Shown here: positions 23,488-35,829 of the stretch, one piece after another
Position numbering within the stretch: position 1 is the stretch's first letter
Layout: each line of letters opens with the position of its first letter
From: Leucaena leucocephala
Lineage: Eukaryota; Streptophyta; Magnoliopsida; Fabales; Fabaceae
Direction: 5' to 3'
Assembly: GCA_037074615.1 (NCBI GenBank)
Contig: CM073532.1
Span: 18,430,001-18,494,000 of the forward strand
Length of the DNA: 64,000 nt
Made by a program: the position numbers and the translations under genes
The notes under the pieces: model-generated
Databases searched by the model: none
Seen by the model: only the letters and a program-made list of their open reading frames with translations
What the model was told of the DNA's origin: nothing

Positions 23488-25397
23488 TGAAGGGAATTGG
23501 AAGACACGCAGCGGAAATTAACTTTAAAAATTTTTTCCATTCCCAGCCAGGATATACCGAATGTGTTTAAGTCAAGGAGAAAGAAGTGTTACCTTCGGTT
23601 TCGAGCTTTGGTCGCGACCTCAGTGTCCACTAGTCGCGACTCCTAGCCTCTGGAACTTTCAGTCGCGACCTCCTCAGCTTCTAGTCGCGACCTGTCGCCT
23701 CTGGAGTTTGTAGTCGCGACCTACTCTGCTTCTAGTCGCGACCTGTCGCCTCTGGAACTTTTAGTCGCGACCTCTTCAACTTCACGTCGCGACCTGTCTC
23801 CTCTTTTCGGATTTCTGACGTTCAGATGCCCGTTTGGTCGCGACCTAAGTGTGTTCTGGTCGCGACCTTTCTTCGTGTCTGGCCGTATCATAGAAGTCGA
23901 CAGCTCAGATCGGCTTCCTCTACCGGTATCCACACGAACAGCGTTCTAATTGCGAACGACGTGCTAGCGCCTCTTGTCCCTCTAAGGCTTTCTAGAGATT
24001 CCGTCCTCACCGTCTCTATCTCGGCAGTTTCTTATGTGCAAACCTTTTGCACTTTCCCTGCCCCCTTTTCTCACGTCTGAATGTGTATAGAGATCTATAT
24101 TGTCTGTGGAACCCTAGCTCCTAATGTCAAATATATAGGAAGCTATCGGGCTTCTAATAGGGCCGGGCTTCAGAATTAATCTTATATTAATTCTGAATTA
24201 ATACAATATCATATATTGCATAATTTAATAAGAAACTGATTAAATAAATATGGTTTATATTAAATCCGTCCCACAGATTTAATTCACCTATTTATTTAAT
24301 TTAAAATAAAGATAAGACAGAATTATATTTGATTTATTCTCATAAATCAAATTTGAGATATCTTATCAATTTGAATTTCAAATTCAAATAGATCATATCC
24401 ATTTAAATTCAAATTCAAAAATGATAGAGATTTAATTTATCCTTATAAATTAAATCTTACAAATATCTCTTATATTATATATATAATATATATATAAACT
24501 AATTTATATATATATAAAATATATATCCACCCTAGATTATTCATTGAATCTAGACATCTCTTAGATTCAATGAATCTGGACATCATAGCTCGCATTGGGC
24601 TGTTTTGTGTGCGACCCTGTAGGCCCATATGAAGTTGGCAGTGGCCCAGTTACTATACTGACCCACAAGTCGTAAGCGGTCTCTAGCAAGGCATTACGAC
24701 TACCCAAAACATATGAGGATCGATAAACGATGTAACCTTTCATACAACCATATCACGTCCCTTTTGTCACATGATATTTCGGTCAAGGATGAGGCATGGT
24801 GAACGTCATCCTCCAGTTCCTGACCGTTACTTTCTCGATCCCTGAGTAGTCTGAATATAGAAATGGAACTACCCTTCCATTCTAGTATGGCCATACATTT
24901 CTCAGGCTCACTCATCGAGGGGCCCAGTAATATCTCTCTACGAATGTGAGGGACAAATTCCATCTTGACCATTCACATTCCTCCGCATGAAAAACCACTA
25001 AGCCCGAGCATAGCCTTTATGATCACTCGGTCAAAAGTTACTTTTGACTAGGTCAAAGCTGAGCGTTTGTCATGTAGGAATCCATGATGATCTCAGGTCA
25101 AAGGGCATAGTGACATGGCTTGTATATGAGAGAAGCTTATGACTTGACCCATGCAGCTCTCTCATAGCGGGTCGGTCCAACACCCTGTACTCTTACATGT
25201 GCTTATGACTTTGATTTATATCTCTATATATCTTCAAAGTCATACTGGTCTTATTTCATCTCTGCTCCCACATAGATGACCGACCAGGGACATTTAGGAT
25301 AAGATCATGAGTTATCCAAGGATGGTCATCACAGTAAACATGCAAATAATGTGATAACCTGATACAATGATTGGCCCCTAGGGCACAATTTCCAACA
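23488..25397 (-). mobile_element. Solo Copia-1 LTR (copy D), young
   Basis: This 1910-bp LTR has intact TGAAGGGAATTGG and TTTCCAACA ends and a perfect duplication, GTTCT (23483-23487 and 25398-25402). It contains ten exact GTCGCGAC palindromes at about 23612-23868 and a TATA-like box at 24129-24138 (minus). Where I compared it with copy E it is nearly identical but inverted. Confidence 0.95.
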
Positions 25398-26316
25398 GTT
25401 CTCTCCTCTGACAACAATTTGAGTAGACTTAGAAAAACGGGCTAGACGGCCACATCTAACCCGCTAAGAGGGGACGGGACAGCCCGCCCTAAAATGAGCT
25501 GACATTTGGGAAAGGCTAGCCTGCTACTTCTAAATTTTTTACTCAAATGATTCTAGATAGCCCGCCACTTTTTTTTAATTTTTTAATATTTTTAAAAAAT
25601 TATTTCTAAACTTTTAAAATACTAATAAATAGGCCAACCCGCCAGCACAACCGCCCCAAAACTACCAGCTAGAGCCCGCCCCTTTGGCTGAGCCAGTTTT
25701 ACCAATCTTAATTCTTAGCAACATTAAATTTCTTCTCACACCATATCAATTCACACGCTTTAGCCTCTTAGGTCTGAAAAATCTAGGAAGGTAGCTCGCC
25801 ACCTCTACATTGTTTACTCAAATCGTTCTAGATAGCCCGCCACTTTTTTTAATTTTTTAATTTTTTTAAAAAATTATTTCTAAACTTCTAAAATATTAAT
25901 AAAAAATTTTCTAATGTTATATTAGCATAATCAAAAAATTGATAATGTTTTACTCTTAAAAAAATTTATATTTAATAAAAAATCTCAAATTTTATAACTA
26001 TAAATCTAAATAAATATTTACATAATATTAATCAATTATAATATATCAACACATATCAATAAATAAGTAATCATCTTTAGTAGTATTTGATCATGGGAGT
26101 ATTTAAAGTAATATTTGACTAAAATCAATAATAATATTAATAATTTTAAAAAAAAAGCTGACAGTCTGGCCCGCCTAAAAATGGGCCAGCCCGCCAGCAC
26201 AGCCGCCCCAAAACTACCAGCCAAAGCATGCCTCTTTGGCTGAGCCCATTTAACCAGCTCTAAATTTGAGCAACATTAAATTTCTTCTCACACCATATCA
26301 ATTCACACCCTTTAGC
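25398..26316. repeat. Tandem array, left part (about 0.55-kb units, hAT-like ends)
   Basis: It contains one rearranged unit and one full unit (unit start AGCCTCTTAGG at 25762). Units carry GC-rich blocks rich in CCCGCC/GGGCTGG within AT-rich DNA. The left end (TAGACTTAGAAAAACGGGCT) resembles the reverse complement of a right-end block (GAGCCCATTTAACCAGCTCTA), as in inverted termini of hAT transposons. hAT origin is inference. The frame at 26224-26036 is spurious. Confidence 0.6.
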
Positions 26317-28229
26317 TGTTGGAAATTGTGCCCTAGGGGCCAATCATTGTATCAGGTTATCACATTATTTGCATGTTTACTGTGATGACCATCCTTGGAT
26401 AACTCGTGATCTTATCCTAAATGTCCCTGGTCGGTCATCTATGTGGGAGCAGAGATGAAATAAGACCAGTATGACTTTGAAGATATATAGAGATATAAAT
26501 CAAAGTCATAAGCACATGTAAGAGTACAGGGTGTTGGACCGACCCGCAATGAGAGAGCTGCATGGGTCAAGTCATAAGCTTCTCTCATATACAAGCCATG
26601 TCACTATGCCCTTTGACCTGAGATCATCATGGATTCCTACATGACAAACGCTCAGCTTTGACCTAGTCAAAAGTCACTTTTGACCGAGTGATCATAAAGG
26701 CTATGCTCGGGCTCAGTGGTTTTTCATGCGGAGGAATGTGAATGGTCAAGATGGAATTTGTCCCTAACATTCGTAGAGAGATATTACTGGGCCCCCTCGA
26801 TGAGTGAGTCTGAGAAATGTATGGCCATACTGGAATGGAAGGGTAGTTCCATTTCTATATTCAGACTACTCAGGGATCGAGAAAGTAACGGTCAGGAACA
26901 GGAGGATGACGTTCACCATGCCTCATCCTTGACCGAAATATCGTGTGACAAAAGGGACGTGATATGGTTGTATGAAAGGTTACATCGTTTATCGATCCTC
27001 ATATGTTTTGGGTAGTCGTAATGCCTTGCTAGAGACCGCTTACGACTTGTGGGTCAGTATAGTAACTGGCCCACTGCCAACTTCATATGGGCCTACAGGG
27101 TCGCACACAAAACAGCCTAATACGAGCTATGATGTCCAGATTCATTGAATCTAAGAGATGTCTAGATTCAATGAATAATCTAGGGTGGATATATATTTTA
27201 TATATATATATAAATTAGTTTATATATATTATATATATAATATAAGAGATATTTGTAAGATTTAATTTATAAGGATAAATTAAATCTCTATCATTTTTGA
27301 ATTTGAATTTAAATGGATATGATCTATTTGAATTTGAAATTCAAATTGATAAGATATCTCAAATTTGATTTATGAGAATAAATCAAATATAATTCTGTCT
27401 TATCTTTATTTTAAATTAAATAAATAGGTGAATTAAATCTGTGGGACGGATTTAATATAAACCATATTTATTTAATCAGTTTCTTATTAAATTATGCAAT
27501 ATATGATATTGTATTAATTCAGAATTAATATAAGATTAATTCTGAAGCCCGGCCCTATTAGAAGCCCGATAGCTTCCTATATATTTGACATTAGGAGCTA
27601 GGGTTCCACACACAAGATAGATCTCTACACACACATTCAGATGTGAGAAGAGGGGGCAGGGAGAGTGCAAAAGGTTTACACATAAGAAACTGCCGAGATA
27701 GAGACGGTGAGGACGGAATCTCTAGAAAGCCTTAGAGGGACAAGAGGCGCTAGCACGTCGTTCGCGATTGGAACGCTGTTCGTGTGGATACCGGTAGAGG
27801 AAGCCGATCTGAGCTGTCGACTTCTACGATACGACCAGACACGAAGCAAGGTCGCGACCAGAACACGCTGAGGTCGCGACCAAACGGGCATCTGAACGTC
27901 AGAAATCCGAAAAGAGGAGACAGGTCGCGACGTGAAGTTGAAGAGGTCGCGACTAAAAGCTCCAGAGGCGACAGGTCGCGACTAGAAGCAGAGTAGGTCG
28001 CGACTATAAACTCCAGAGGCGACAGGTCGCGACTAGAAGCTGAGGAGGTCGCGACTGAAAGTTCCAGAGGCGAGGAGTCGCGACTAGTGGACACTGAGGT
28101 CGCGACCAAAGCTCGAAAACCGAAGGTAACACTTCTTTCTCCTTGACTTAAACACATTCGGTAGATCCTGGCTGGGAATGGAAAAATTTTTAAAGTTAAT
28201 TTCCGCTGCGTGTCTTCCAATTCCCTACA
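26317..28229 (+). mobile_element. Solo Copia-1 LTR (copy E), young
   Basis: This 1913-bp LTR has TGTTGGAAATTGTG and CCCTACA ends (one change from CCCTTCA) and a perfect duplication, TTAGC (26312-26316 and 28230-28234). It interrupts a unit of the tandem array at its TTAGCCTCTTAGG block. It holds ten exact GTCGCGAC sites at about 27850-28110 and a TATA-like box at 27577-27586. Confidence 0.95.
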
Positions 28230-30693
28230 TTAGCCTCTTAGGTCTGAAAAATCTAGGAAGGTTAGCTCGCCACCTCTAATTTTTTTACTCAAATCGTTCT
28301 AGATAGCCTGCCACTTTTTTTAATTTTTTAATTTTTTTAGGGATTAGCATAATCAAAAAATTGATAATGTTTTACTCTTAAAAAAATTTATATTTAATAA
28401 AAAATCTCAAATTTTATAACTATAAATCTAAATAAATATTAACATAATATTAATCAATTATAATATATCAACACATATCAATAAATAAGTAATCATCTTT
28501 AGTAGTATTTGATCATGGGAGTATTTAAAGTAATATTTGACTAAAATCAATAATAATATTAATAATTTTAAAAAAAAATTGACGGTCTGGCCCGCCTAAA
28601 AATGGGCCAGCCCGCCAGCACAGCCCGCCCCAAAACTACCAGCCAAAGCATGCCTCTTTGGCTGAGCCCATTTAACCAGCTCTAAATTTGAGCAACATTA
28701 AATTTCTTCTCACACCATATCAATTCACACCCTTTAGCCTCTTAGGTCTGAAAAATCTAGGAAGGTTAGCTTTCCACCTCTAATTTTTTTACTTAAATCG
28801 TTCTAGACAGCCCGCCACTTTTTTTAATTTTTTAATTTTTTTAAAAAATTATTTCTAAACTTTTAAAATACTAATAAAAAAATTCTAATATTATATTAGC
28901 ATAATAAAAAAATTGATAATGTTATACTCTTAAAAAAATTTATTTTTTATAAAAAATATCAAATTTTATAACTATAAATTTAAATGAACGTTAACATAAT
29001 ATTAATCAATTTTAATATATCAACAGATATCAACAAATAAGTAATCATCTTTACTAGTATTCGATAATGGGAGTATTCAAAGTAATATTTGAGTAAAATA
29101 AATAATAATTTTTTTTAAAAAAGCTGGCAGTCTGTCCTACTTAAAAATGGGCCAACTCGCCAGCACAGCCTTCCCTAAAACTACCGGCCAGAGCCCGCCC
29201 CTTTGGCTGAGCTCGTTTTATCAGCTTTAAATCTTAGCAACATTAAATTTCTTCTCACCCCATATCAATTCATACGCTTTAGCCTCTTAGGTCTGAAAAA
29301 TCTAGGAAGGTTAGCTCGCCACCTCTAAATTTTTTACTCAAATCATTCTAGATAGCCCGCCACTTTTTTTTTAATTTTTAAATATTCTTAAAAAAATATT
29401 TCTAAACTTTTAAAATACTAATAATTTTTTTTAATGTTATATTAGCATAGTCAAAAAATTGATAATGTTATACTCTTAAAATTTTTTACCTTTTTATAAA
29501 AAATCTTAAATTTTATAACTATAAATCTAAATAAACATTAACATAATATTAATCAATTATAATATATCAACAAATAAGTAACCATCTTTACTAGTATTCG
29601 ATAATGGGAGTATTTAAAGTAATATTTGAGTAAAATAAATAATAATATTAATAATTTAAAAAAAAATCTGGCGGTCTGGCCCGCCTAAAAATGGGCCAGT
29701 CCGCTAGCACAGCCCACCTCAAAACTACCAGCTAGAGCCCGCCCCTTTGGCTGAGCCCATTTAACCAGCTCTAAATTTGAGCAACATTAAATTTCTTCTC
29801 ACACCATTTAGCCTCTTAGGTCTGAAAAACCTTGGAAGGTGAGCTCGCCACTTCTAATTTTTTTACTCAAATCGTTCTAGATAGCCCGCCTCTTTTTTTT
29901 AATTTTTTAATATTTTAAAAAATTATTTCTAAACTTTTAAAATACTAATAAATAATTTCTAATGTTATGTTAACATAATCAAAAAATTGATAATGTTATA
30001 CTCTTAAAAATTTCTATTTTTTATAAAAAAAGTCTCAAATTTTATAACTATAAATCTAAATAAATATTAATATAATATTAATCAATTATAATATATCAAC
30101 ACATATCAACAAATAAGTAATCATCTTTACTAGTGTTCGATAGTGGGAGTATTCAAAGTAATATTTTAATAAAATAAATAGTACTATTAATAATTTAAAA
30201 AAAAGGCTGGAGGTTTGGCCTGCTTAAAAATGGATCAGCTCGCTAGCACAGCCCGCCCCAAAACTACCAGCTAGAGCCCTCCCCTTTAGCTGAGTCCATT
30301 TTACTAGCTCTAAATCTGAACAACATTAAATTTCTTCTCACACCATATCAATTCACGCGCTTTAGCCTCTTAAGTCTAAAAAATCTGGGAAGGTTAGCTC
30401 ACCACTTCTAAATTTTTTACGTAAATGGTTCCGGATAGCCCGCCACTTTTTTAAATTTTTTTTAATATTTTTAAAAGATTATTTCTAAACTTTTAAAATA
30501 CTAATAAAAAATTTATAATGTTATAATAGCAAAATCAAAAAATTGATAATATTATACTCTTAAAAATTTCTACTTTTTTATAAAAAATCTCAAATTTTAT
30601 AACTATAAATCTAATTAAACATTAACATAATTTTAATCAATTATAATATGTCAGTACATATCAACAAATAAGTAACCATCTTTACTAGAATTC
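28230..30693. repeat. Tandem array, right part
   Basis: Unit starts (AGCCTCTTAGG or close) fall at 28232, 28736, 29281, 29810 and 30364, giving spacings of 504, 545, 529 and 554 bp. The first of these lacks a piece near 28340. The last unit is cut at about 30693, where Copia-2 reverse transcriptase sequence begins. Each unit has an imperfect 42-bp palindrome around GGCCCGCCTAAAAATGGGCC. Confidence 0.8.
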
Positions 30694-31560
30694 GAGTACT
30701 TGGTCTGTGAGATAAAAATTACATTTGATCGTTGTCTAATTTGAAGTCCTAGAAAGAAATTTAGTTCTCCTATCATTGACATCTAAAATTCTTCCTGCAT
30801 TATCTTGACAAATTCTTGGCAAAGATCCTCATTAGTAGCACCAAAGATAATATTATCAACATAAATTGGACTACTAAAAGATCATATTTGTTTCTTTTGA
30901 TAAACAACGTATTATCTACTTTTCCTCTTTCAAAATCTTTTTCTATTAGAAACTTGCTAAGATGATCATACCAAGCTCTAGGAGCTTATTTTAACCCATA
31001 TAGTACTTTTTTAAGTTTACACACATGATTTGGAGGTCAGTGATCTGCAAATCCAAGGGGTTATTCTACATATACCTCTTCCATTATAAAACCATTAAGA
31101 AAAGTACTTTTGACATCCATTTGATAAAGCTTGAAATCTTTGATGCAAGCAAAGTCTAAGAGTACTCGTATAGCTTCTAATTTGGCTACTGGAACATAGG
31201 TTTCCTCATAATATATATCTTCTTCTTGATTATAGCCTTTGCTCCTAATCTAGCTTTATTCCTGATGATTTCAGCAGATTTATCAAGTTTATTCTTGAAT
31301 ACCCATTTAGTTTCGATGACTGGATAGTCATCGGGGTCTAGGTACCAATTCCTAAACTTGATTACGTTCAAATTGATTTGATTCTTCCTGCATTGCAATT
31401 ATCCAGAACTCATCTGATAGTGCTTCATCAGTTTTGGTGGGTTCAATGTTAGAAATAAATGCTAAAAAATACACTTCATTGAACACTTGTCTCCTGATTC
31501 TTACTCCTTCATTGACTTCACTAATAACCTGATCTAGAGGATGATTTCTATTATATTTTT
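30694..31560 (-). pseudogene. Copia-2 reverse transcriptase, broken
   Basis: The frame at 31398-31186 contains VIETKWVFKNKLDKS and NKARLGAKA, the first conserved RT blocks. Downstream, near 30890-30780, short frames preserve degenerate traces of the YVDDIIFGATN catalytic box and the following FEMSMIGEL-like block. Stops and frameshifts are frequent, and the thumb/RNase H part is cut off at about 30693. Upstream, 31560-31420 holds the linker before RT. Confidence 0.85.
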
Positions 31561-32420
31561 AGGCTCTAGATTGATCCTTTTCAGACTCATTAGGCTCACT
31601 ATTTGACTGATCAACTATAGGTTCTTTATTTAATTTTAGTGTATCAAGACTCTGTATTATCTCAACTTTATCATCTAGAGACTTTGAAATAGGTTTAGTT
31701 TCAGAGAACACTACATGTACAAATTCTTCTATTGTAAATATTCTTTTGTTGAAAAGTCTATATGCTTTACTATGATTAGAATAACCAAGAAAAATACCCT
31801 CGTCAGATTTAGAATCAAATTTACCCAGGTTATCTTTGTTGTTATTATGTATGAATTATTTGCTCCCGAATATCCTCAAGTGTGTGAGACTTAGTTTGCG
31901 TCCTTTGTAGAGTTCATACGGTGTCTTGTTGAGTATTAGTCTGATATATGCTCAGTTGCATATATAACTTGCTGTGTTCATAGCCTCTGCTCAGAATACT
32001 TGTGAGACACTTTTGTCATTAGGCATTGCTCTAGCCATTTCTGTGAGAACTCTTTTCTTTCTTTCAATAACTCTATTTTGTTGTGGCATTCTTGGTGCAA
32101 AGAAGTTGTGATCAATTCCATGGTTATCACATAATTAAGCAAAATCATTGTTTTCAAATTCTCCTCTATGATTAGTCCTGATAGACACAATAGATATACC
32201 TTTCTCATTTTATACCTTTTTGGCAAACACAATAAACACATTAAAAGTTTCATTTTTAGATGAAAGATATCGAGTCCAAGTAAATCTCGAATAATCATCA
32301 ACTACTACTAAAGCATATAAATTTCCCCCAAACTTTTAACTCTTGATGGATCAACCAAATCCATATGAAGTAATTGGAGTGGTCATTCAGTTGAAACTTC
32401 CTTCTTTGATTTAAACGATG
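31561..32420 (-). pseudogene. Copia-2 integrase, broken
   Basis: Traces of the integrase core and C-terminal region appear in several minus-strand frames: a DDYSRF-like start near 32300, a PQ-QNG block near 32080 with the ER-K residues that follow, and KSDEGIFLGYSNHSKAYRLF near 31820-31760. This copy has the integrase C-terminus missing from the element at 8356. Too many breaks to encode protein. Confidence 0.82.
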
Positions 32421-32817
32421 ACTTAACTTGTTTCCCTTTTTGGCAGGCATCACAGACAATATCAACTTCAGTTTTAACTTTAGGTAAACCAACCACTAAA
32501 ACTTTTTTAACCAATTTTGCAAGATGATGCATGTTCATATGAGCTAGTCTCTTGTACCATAACCAGCTTTCTTCATATTTACTTAGAAAGCAATTTTCAA
32601 GTGAATTTGAGTGAATAAAGATAGTATAACAGTTACTATCCCTTGGAGTATGAAGTTTTGCTTTCAGGCTTTCTTCGTTGATTAGGAGATCTTGCTTGCT
32701 CACTATCACGCATTCTTCTGAATCAAAAATAATCCAGTTGTCTTTGTCGGCAGTTTGACTTACACTAAAGAGATTATGACACAATCCTTCCACATAATAT
32801 ACATCCTCAACTTTCAC
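32383..32817 (-). pseudogene. Copia-2 protease tail and GAG-pre-integrase
   Basis: The 144-codon frame includes GLCHNLFSVSQTADKDN (end of the protease region), WLWYKRLAHMNMHHLAKLVKK and CDACQKGKQVKSSFKSK. The zinc-binding Cys pair is intact here, unlike in the copy at 10791-11222. It ends in KKEVSTE at a stop before the integrase core. Confidence 0.9.
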
Positions 32818-32990
32818 TCCTTATTTACTGCCTACTTCTCCAATTCCAACAATCTTAATGGATTGTTTTCCTCCGAAGCTTACTTGACCTCCTTCCTTGT
32901 AATAAAGCTTGAGGAACTTTTCTTCATCTCCAGTCATGTGTCTGGAACATCCACTGTCAATGTACTATTTGTTATTTTTGGATGTTTTTA
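32818..32990 (-). pseudogene. Copia-2 protease active-site fragment
   Basis: The active-site stretch YIDSGCSRHMTGD is preserved at about 32965-32925, but the Trp codon expected just before YIDSG is TAG. A second stop follows before KVEDVYYVEG. Protein-coding capacity is lost. Confidence 0.85.
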
Positions 32991-33008
32991 GACAGACCTG
33001 AAACAAAA

Positions 33009-34590
33009 TTATTTAACTTTAGGTACCCAGACTTTCTTGGGTCCTTTTATGTTAGTCTGGACTACCTTAGGTACATAAGTACCTTTAGGTACCCATTTTA
33101 ATGTGTCGTAGGGTCTATTCTTCTTGTGATAACAAGAGGCAATGGAATGAACCTTACGGTTGCAATATAAATATTGAGCAAATATATTTGAAATAGACAC
33201 AAAATGTCTAAAATAATGCAGGTATGATTTATTTCATAACTTTTTTTTTCCTTTTTGTTTATCTAAATTGGGATCATATCCTATTCCAGATTTATTAGAG
33301 ATACATCTCTGATTTCCTAGCAAAATATTGAGCATTTCACTACTTGTAGTGAATTTTCAAGAGTCTTAGTTAACTCTCTGTTTTTCATTTCAAAACCTTT
33401 AAAGTTAGTGCATTTTGGTATAACCTCAGATGTCATATTCTTCTTTTCTGAGCTCCTAATTTTCTTCTTAGAGATTACTAATTCTTTTGCTAGTTTGATA
33501 AATTCATAGTATAATTTTTATATTCTAAAAGTAATTCATCGTAGGTAGGTTCAGCATTTATTACCTCATCTATCTCAGACTCATGTTCTTCTTGAGCAAC
33601 CAGACAAATATTTGTCTTTTCTTCATTGTCACTATCTTCTCCTTTTGATGAACTTTTTCCCCAGATTAATGAAACAAAATCTCTTCTTTTCTAGAACTTT
33701 TCTTTCTTCTTCTCTTTATCTCCTCAAAAGTTGAGGACATTCTGCTTGAAATGTCAGGGTTTTTTTGCATTCGAAACAGATGATATGATCTTTTTGTTCT
33801 TTAGATGAAGAAGACCCTTTGGTTGGAATCTCCTAGTTGCTTGATTTTGATAGAATTTTTTGAATCTTCGTATTATGAGACCCATCTCATCATCTTCCAA
33901 TTCTTCATCAATATCTGTCTTCAGCTTTGAGAGCAATTCCTTTTTTGCTATTTTCTTTTTCTTTGATATCCTTTTTATACTTCTGTTTGCTCTCATATTT
34001 GGCCAAACATCCAAACAGTGCAGTAACAGACTTCATGGATTCTCCTTTAGCTTCTTCTATTGTAGTCACCTTTGGCTCCCATTCTTTGGTAAGATAGTCA
34101 AGTATCTTGCGTACTTAATCTCTTGGACTATATGATTGCCCAAGAGCCATTAGATGATTGATTAAGTGTTGAAATATAACTTCAATATCCTTGATGCTTT
34201 CTCTGTTAGTCATTCTGAATAGCTCAAACTTAGTTTTGAGCGTATTGACTCTGCTTTCTTTTACTCCAGAAGTTCCTTCATAAGCGACTTCGAGTGCTTC
34301 CCACATCTCTTTTGCAGTTTCTAGATTGGATACTCTGAAATACTCATTCTAACTCAAGGCACATGTTATGCTTTGGAATTTTAGCTCGGTCCACGATTTT
34401 AGTTAGAATTTAGTTTCCATCTTCTATCACATCCCAGAGCCCGTACTCGAAAGTTTTGATAAATGTCTTCATCCTCATTTTTTAGAATGTAAAGTTCTCT
34501 CCGTTGAATCCTGGAGGTTTAGTTGTGGAGCTCCCTTCTAGTAGAACACTATCTTCAAAACTTGCCATAACTAAAGGATCTCTCTTGAGA
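33009..34590 (-). pseudogene. Copia-2 gag, broken, and gag-protease spacer
   Basis: Minus-strand frames show the gag N-terminal segment near 34500-34400, EALEVAYEGTSGVKES at 34300-34250, HLINHLMALGQSY near 34170, a Lys-rich part at 34014-33860, and a knuckle remnant near 33785-33735 (CFECKK, then a changed spacer, then AECPQLL). The end at 33200-33009 (YVPKVVQTN, KKVWVPKVK) leads into protease. At 33118-33128 the sequence matches both flanks of solo LTR B joined, so it is the uninterrupted site. Confidence 0.85.
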
Positions 34591-34615
34591 TTGTTAGATC
34601 TTTTTCAAAAGACAT

Positions 34616-34627
34616 GCTCTGATACTA
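34616..34627 (-). promoter_or_regulatory. Copia-2 primer binding site, one mismatch
   Basis: The minus strand reads TAGTATCAGAGC, next to the LTR boundary at 34630. Confidence 0.82.
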
Positions 34628-34629
34628 AA

Positions 34630-34845
34630 TGTTAGTTTAGGCATAAACACCCAAGAGAGGGTGAATTGGGTGTTAAGAAAATTAACTGAATTTTTAAACA
34701 TTAAAAGAGAAAAAATATGCTTGATAAATAAGAAGATAGGAAAGATTTCACCAAGGGAACGTAAATCAATTTATACTGGTTAAGACTAAATTTGTGTCCT
34801 ACGTCCAGTCCTTAGACACCTTCTAAAATTCATTAGTGATTTACC
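34630..34845 (-). repeat. Copia-2 5' LTR fragment (about 216 bp)
   Basis: It begins TGTTAGTTTAGGCATAAACACC, matching the LTR starts at 8356 and 15149, but is replaced after about 216 bp by sequence ending in a plus-strand polypurine tract. Confidence 0.8.
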
Positions 34846-34865
34846 ATCATCAAAGATGAGGAGAT
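34846..34865 (+). promoter_or_regulatory. Plus-strand polypurine tract next to Copia-2 LTR
   Basis: CATCATCAAAGATGAGGAGA lies directly before an LTR start (TGTTGGAAAATATG). This is the arrangement at the 3' end of a plus-strand copia element. Confidence 0.65.
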
Positions 34866-35829
34866 TGTTGGAAAATATGTTTTGATGATAACAAATATAA
34901 AAAAAAATTCAGTAATACTAAGAATATTTTAAATATACTAAAATGATTAAACAAGTTGATAAATTACTTCTATGTTGTTAAAAGTAGTTCAAAAGTAATA
35001 TAAGAAGTGTTTCATGTTAGATTCTATATGATTTGAGAACATATTAAGTTGGTATATGAAGAGAAAAGTAATTTTGAAGTAATATTTTTAGTCAATGAAG
35101 TTTAATAAAGAAGATAGTTGAGTTAATCGATTAATATCAATTAATCGATTGGATGATGGATTAATGGAAAAGGAAGCATTATGTTTCAAAAAGAAAATTA
35201 ATTAATCAATTAGTTAATCCATTAATTAGTGACCATTAATCGATTAGTTAATGGATTAATTTTGAGAGCTGGCCTTTTGAAACTAAGTTAACGAGTCAAT
35301 TAATTGATTAGGTAATTGATTAATTCAAATTAATCAATTGATTAATCGATTAATATATTAAAAATATATTTTCTCTTTAATAAAGATATTGTTATTAATT
35401 GATTAATTTATATTAATCTGTTAACTGTTCAATTAACCAGTGAAGTTTCAATCTTGTGAAATTCAAATATAAATCAATTAATCGATTGGTTAATCGATTA
35501 ATGTACTAAAAACATATTTTCTCTTGAATAAATATATTACTATTAATCGATTAGTTAATCGATTAATTTATATTAATCTGTTAATTGTTCGATTAATCAG
35601 TAAAATTTCAGTTTTGTGCAAATCAAATATAAACTAATTAATCGATTAATTTACATTAACATATTAATTATTTGATTAATTCAAAAACCTTCAGAAATTT
35701 CTAATACATCTCTATTTTAAAGACTATAACTGATTTTGTCTTCAAATGACTCATTCAAGTAATAATTTATCTATATTTTTCATTATTCTTCATGTTAGTC
35801 CCTTTGAGAAATTTATCTTGATAGGTTTA

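Larger units (their letters stand above)
30694..34629 (-). mobile_element. Copia-2 (SIRE-like) element, second copy, 3'-truncated
   Basis: On the minus strand this copy reads primer site (34627-34616), gag, protease, integrase and reverse transcriptase, then stops at the tandem array. It retains the RT missing from the 8356 element and lacks solo LTR B, so it shows the empty site for that insertion. All frames are broken. Confidence 0.9.

Noticed and set aside
24700..24972. A conserved ORF of about 90 codons inside Copia-1 LTRs (also 26716-27015 and 43473-43736)
   Set aside because: It lies upstream of the inferred TATA box. It is frameshifted in B, carries a stop in G and starts in another frame in E. 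Similarity reflects young LTR copies rather than selection on a protein.
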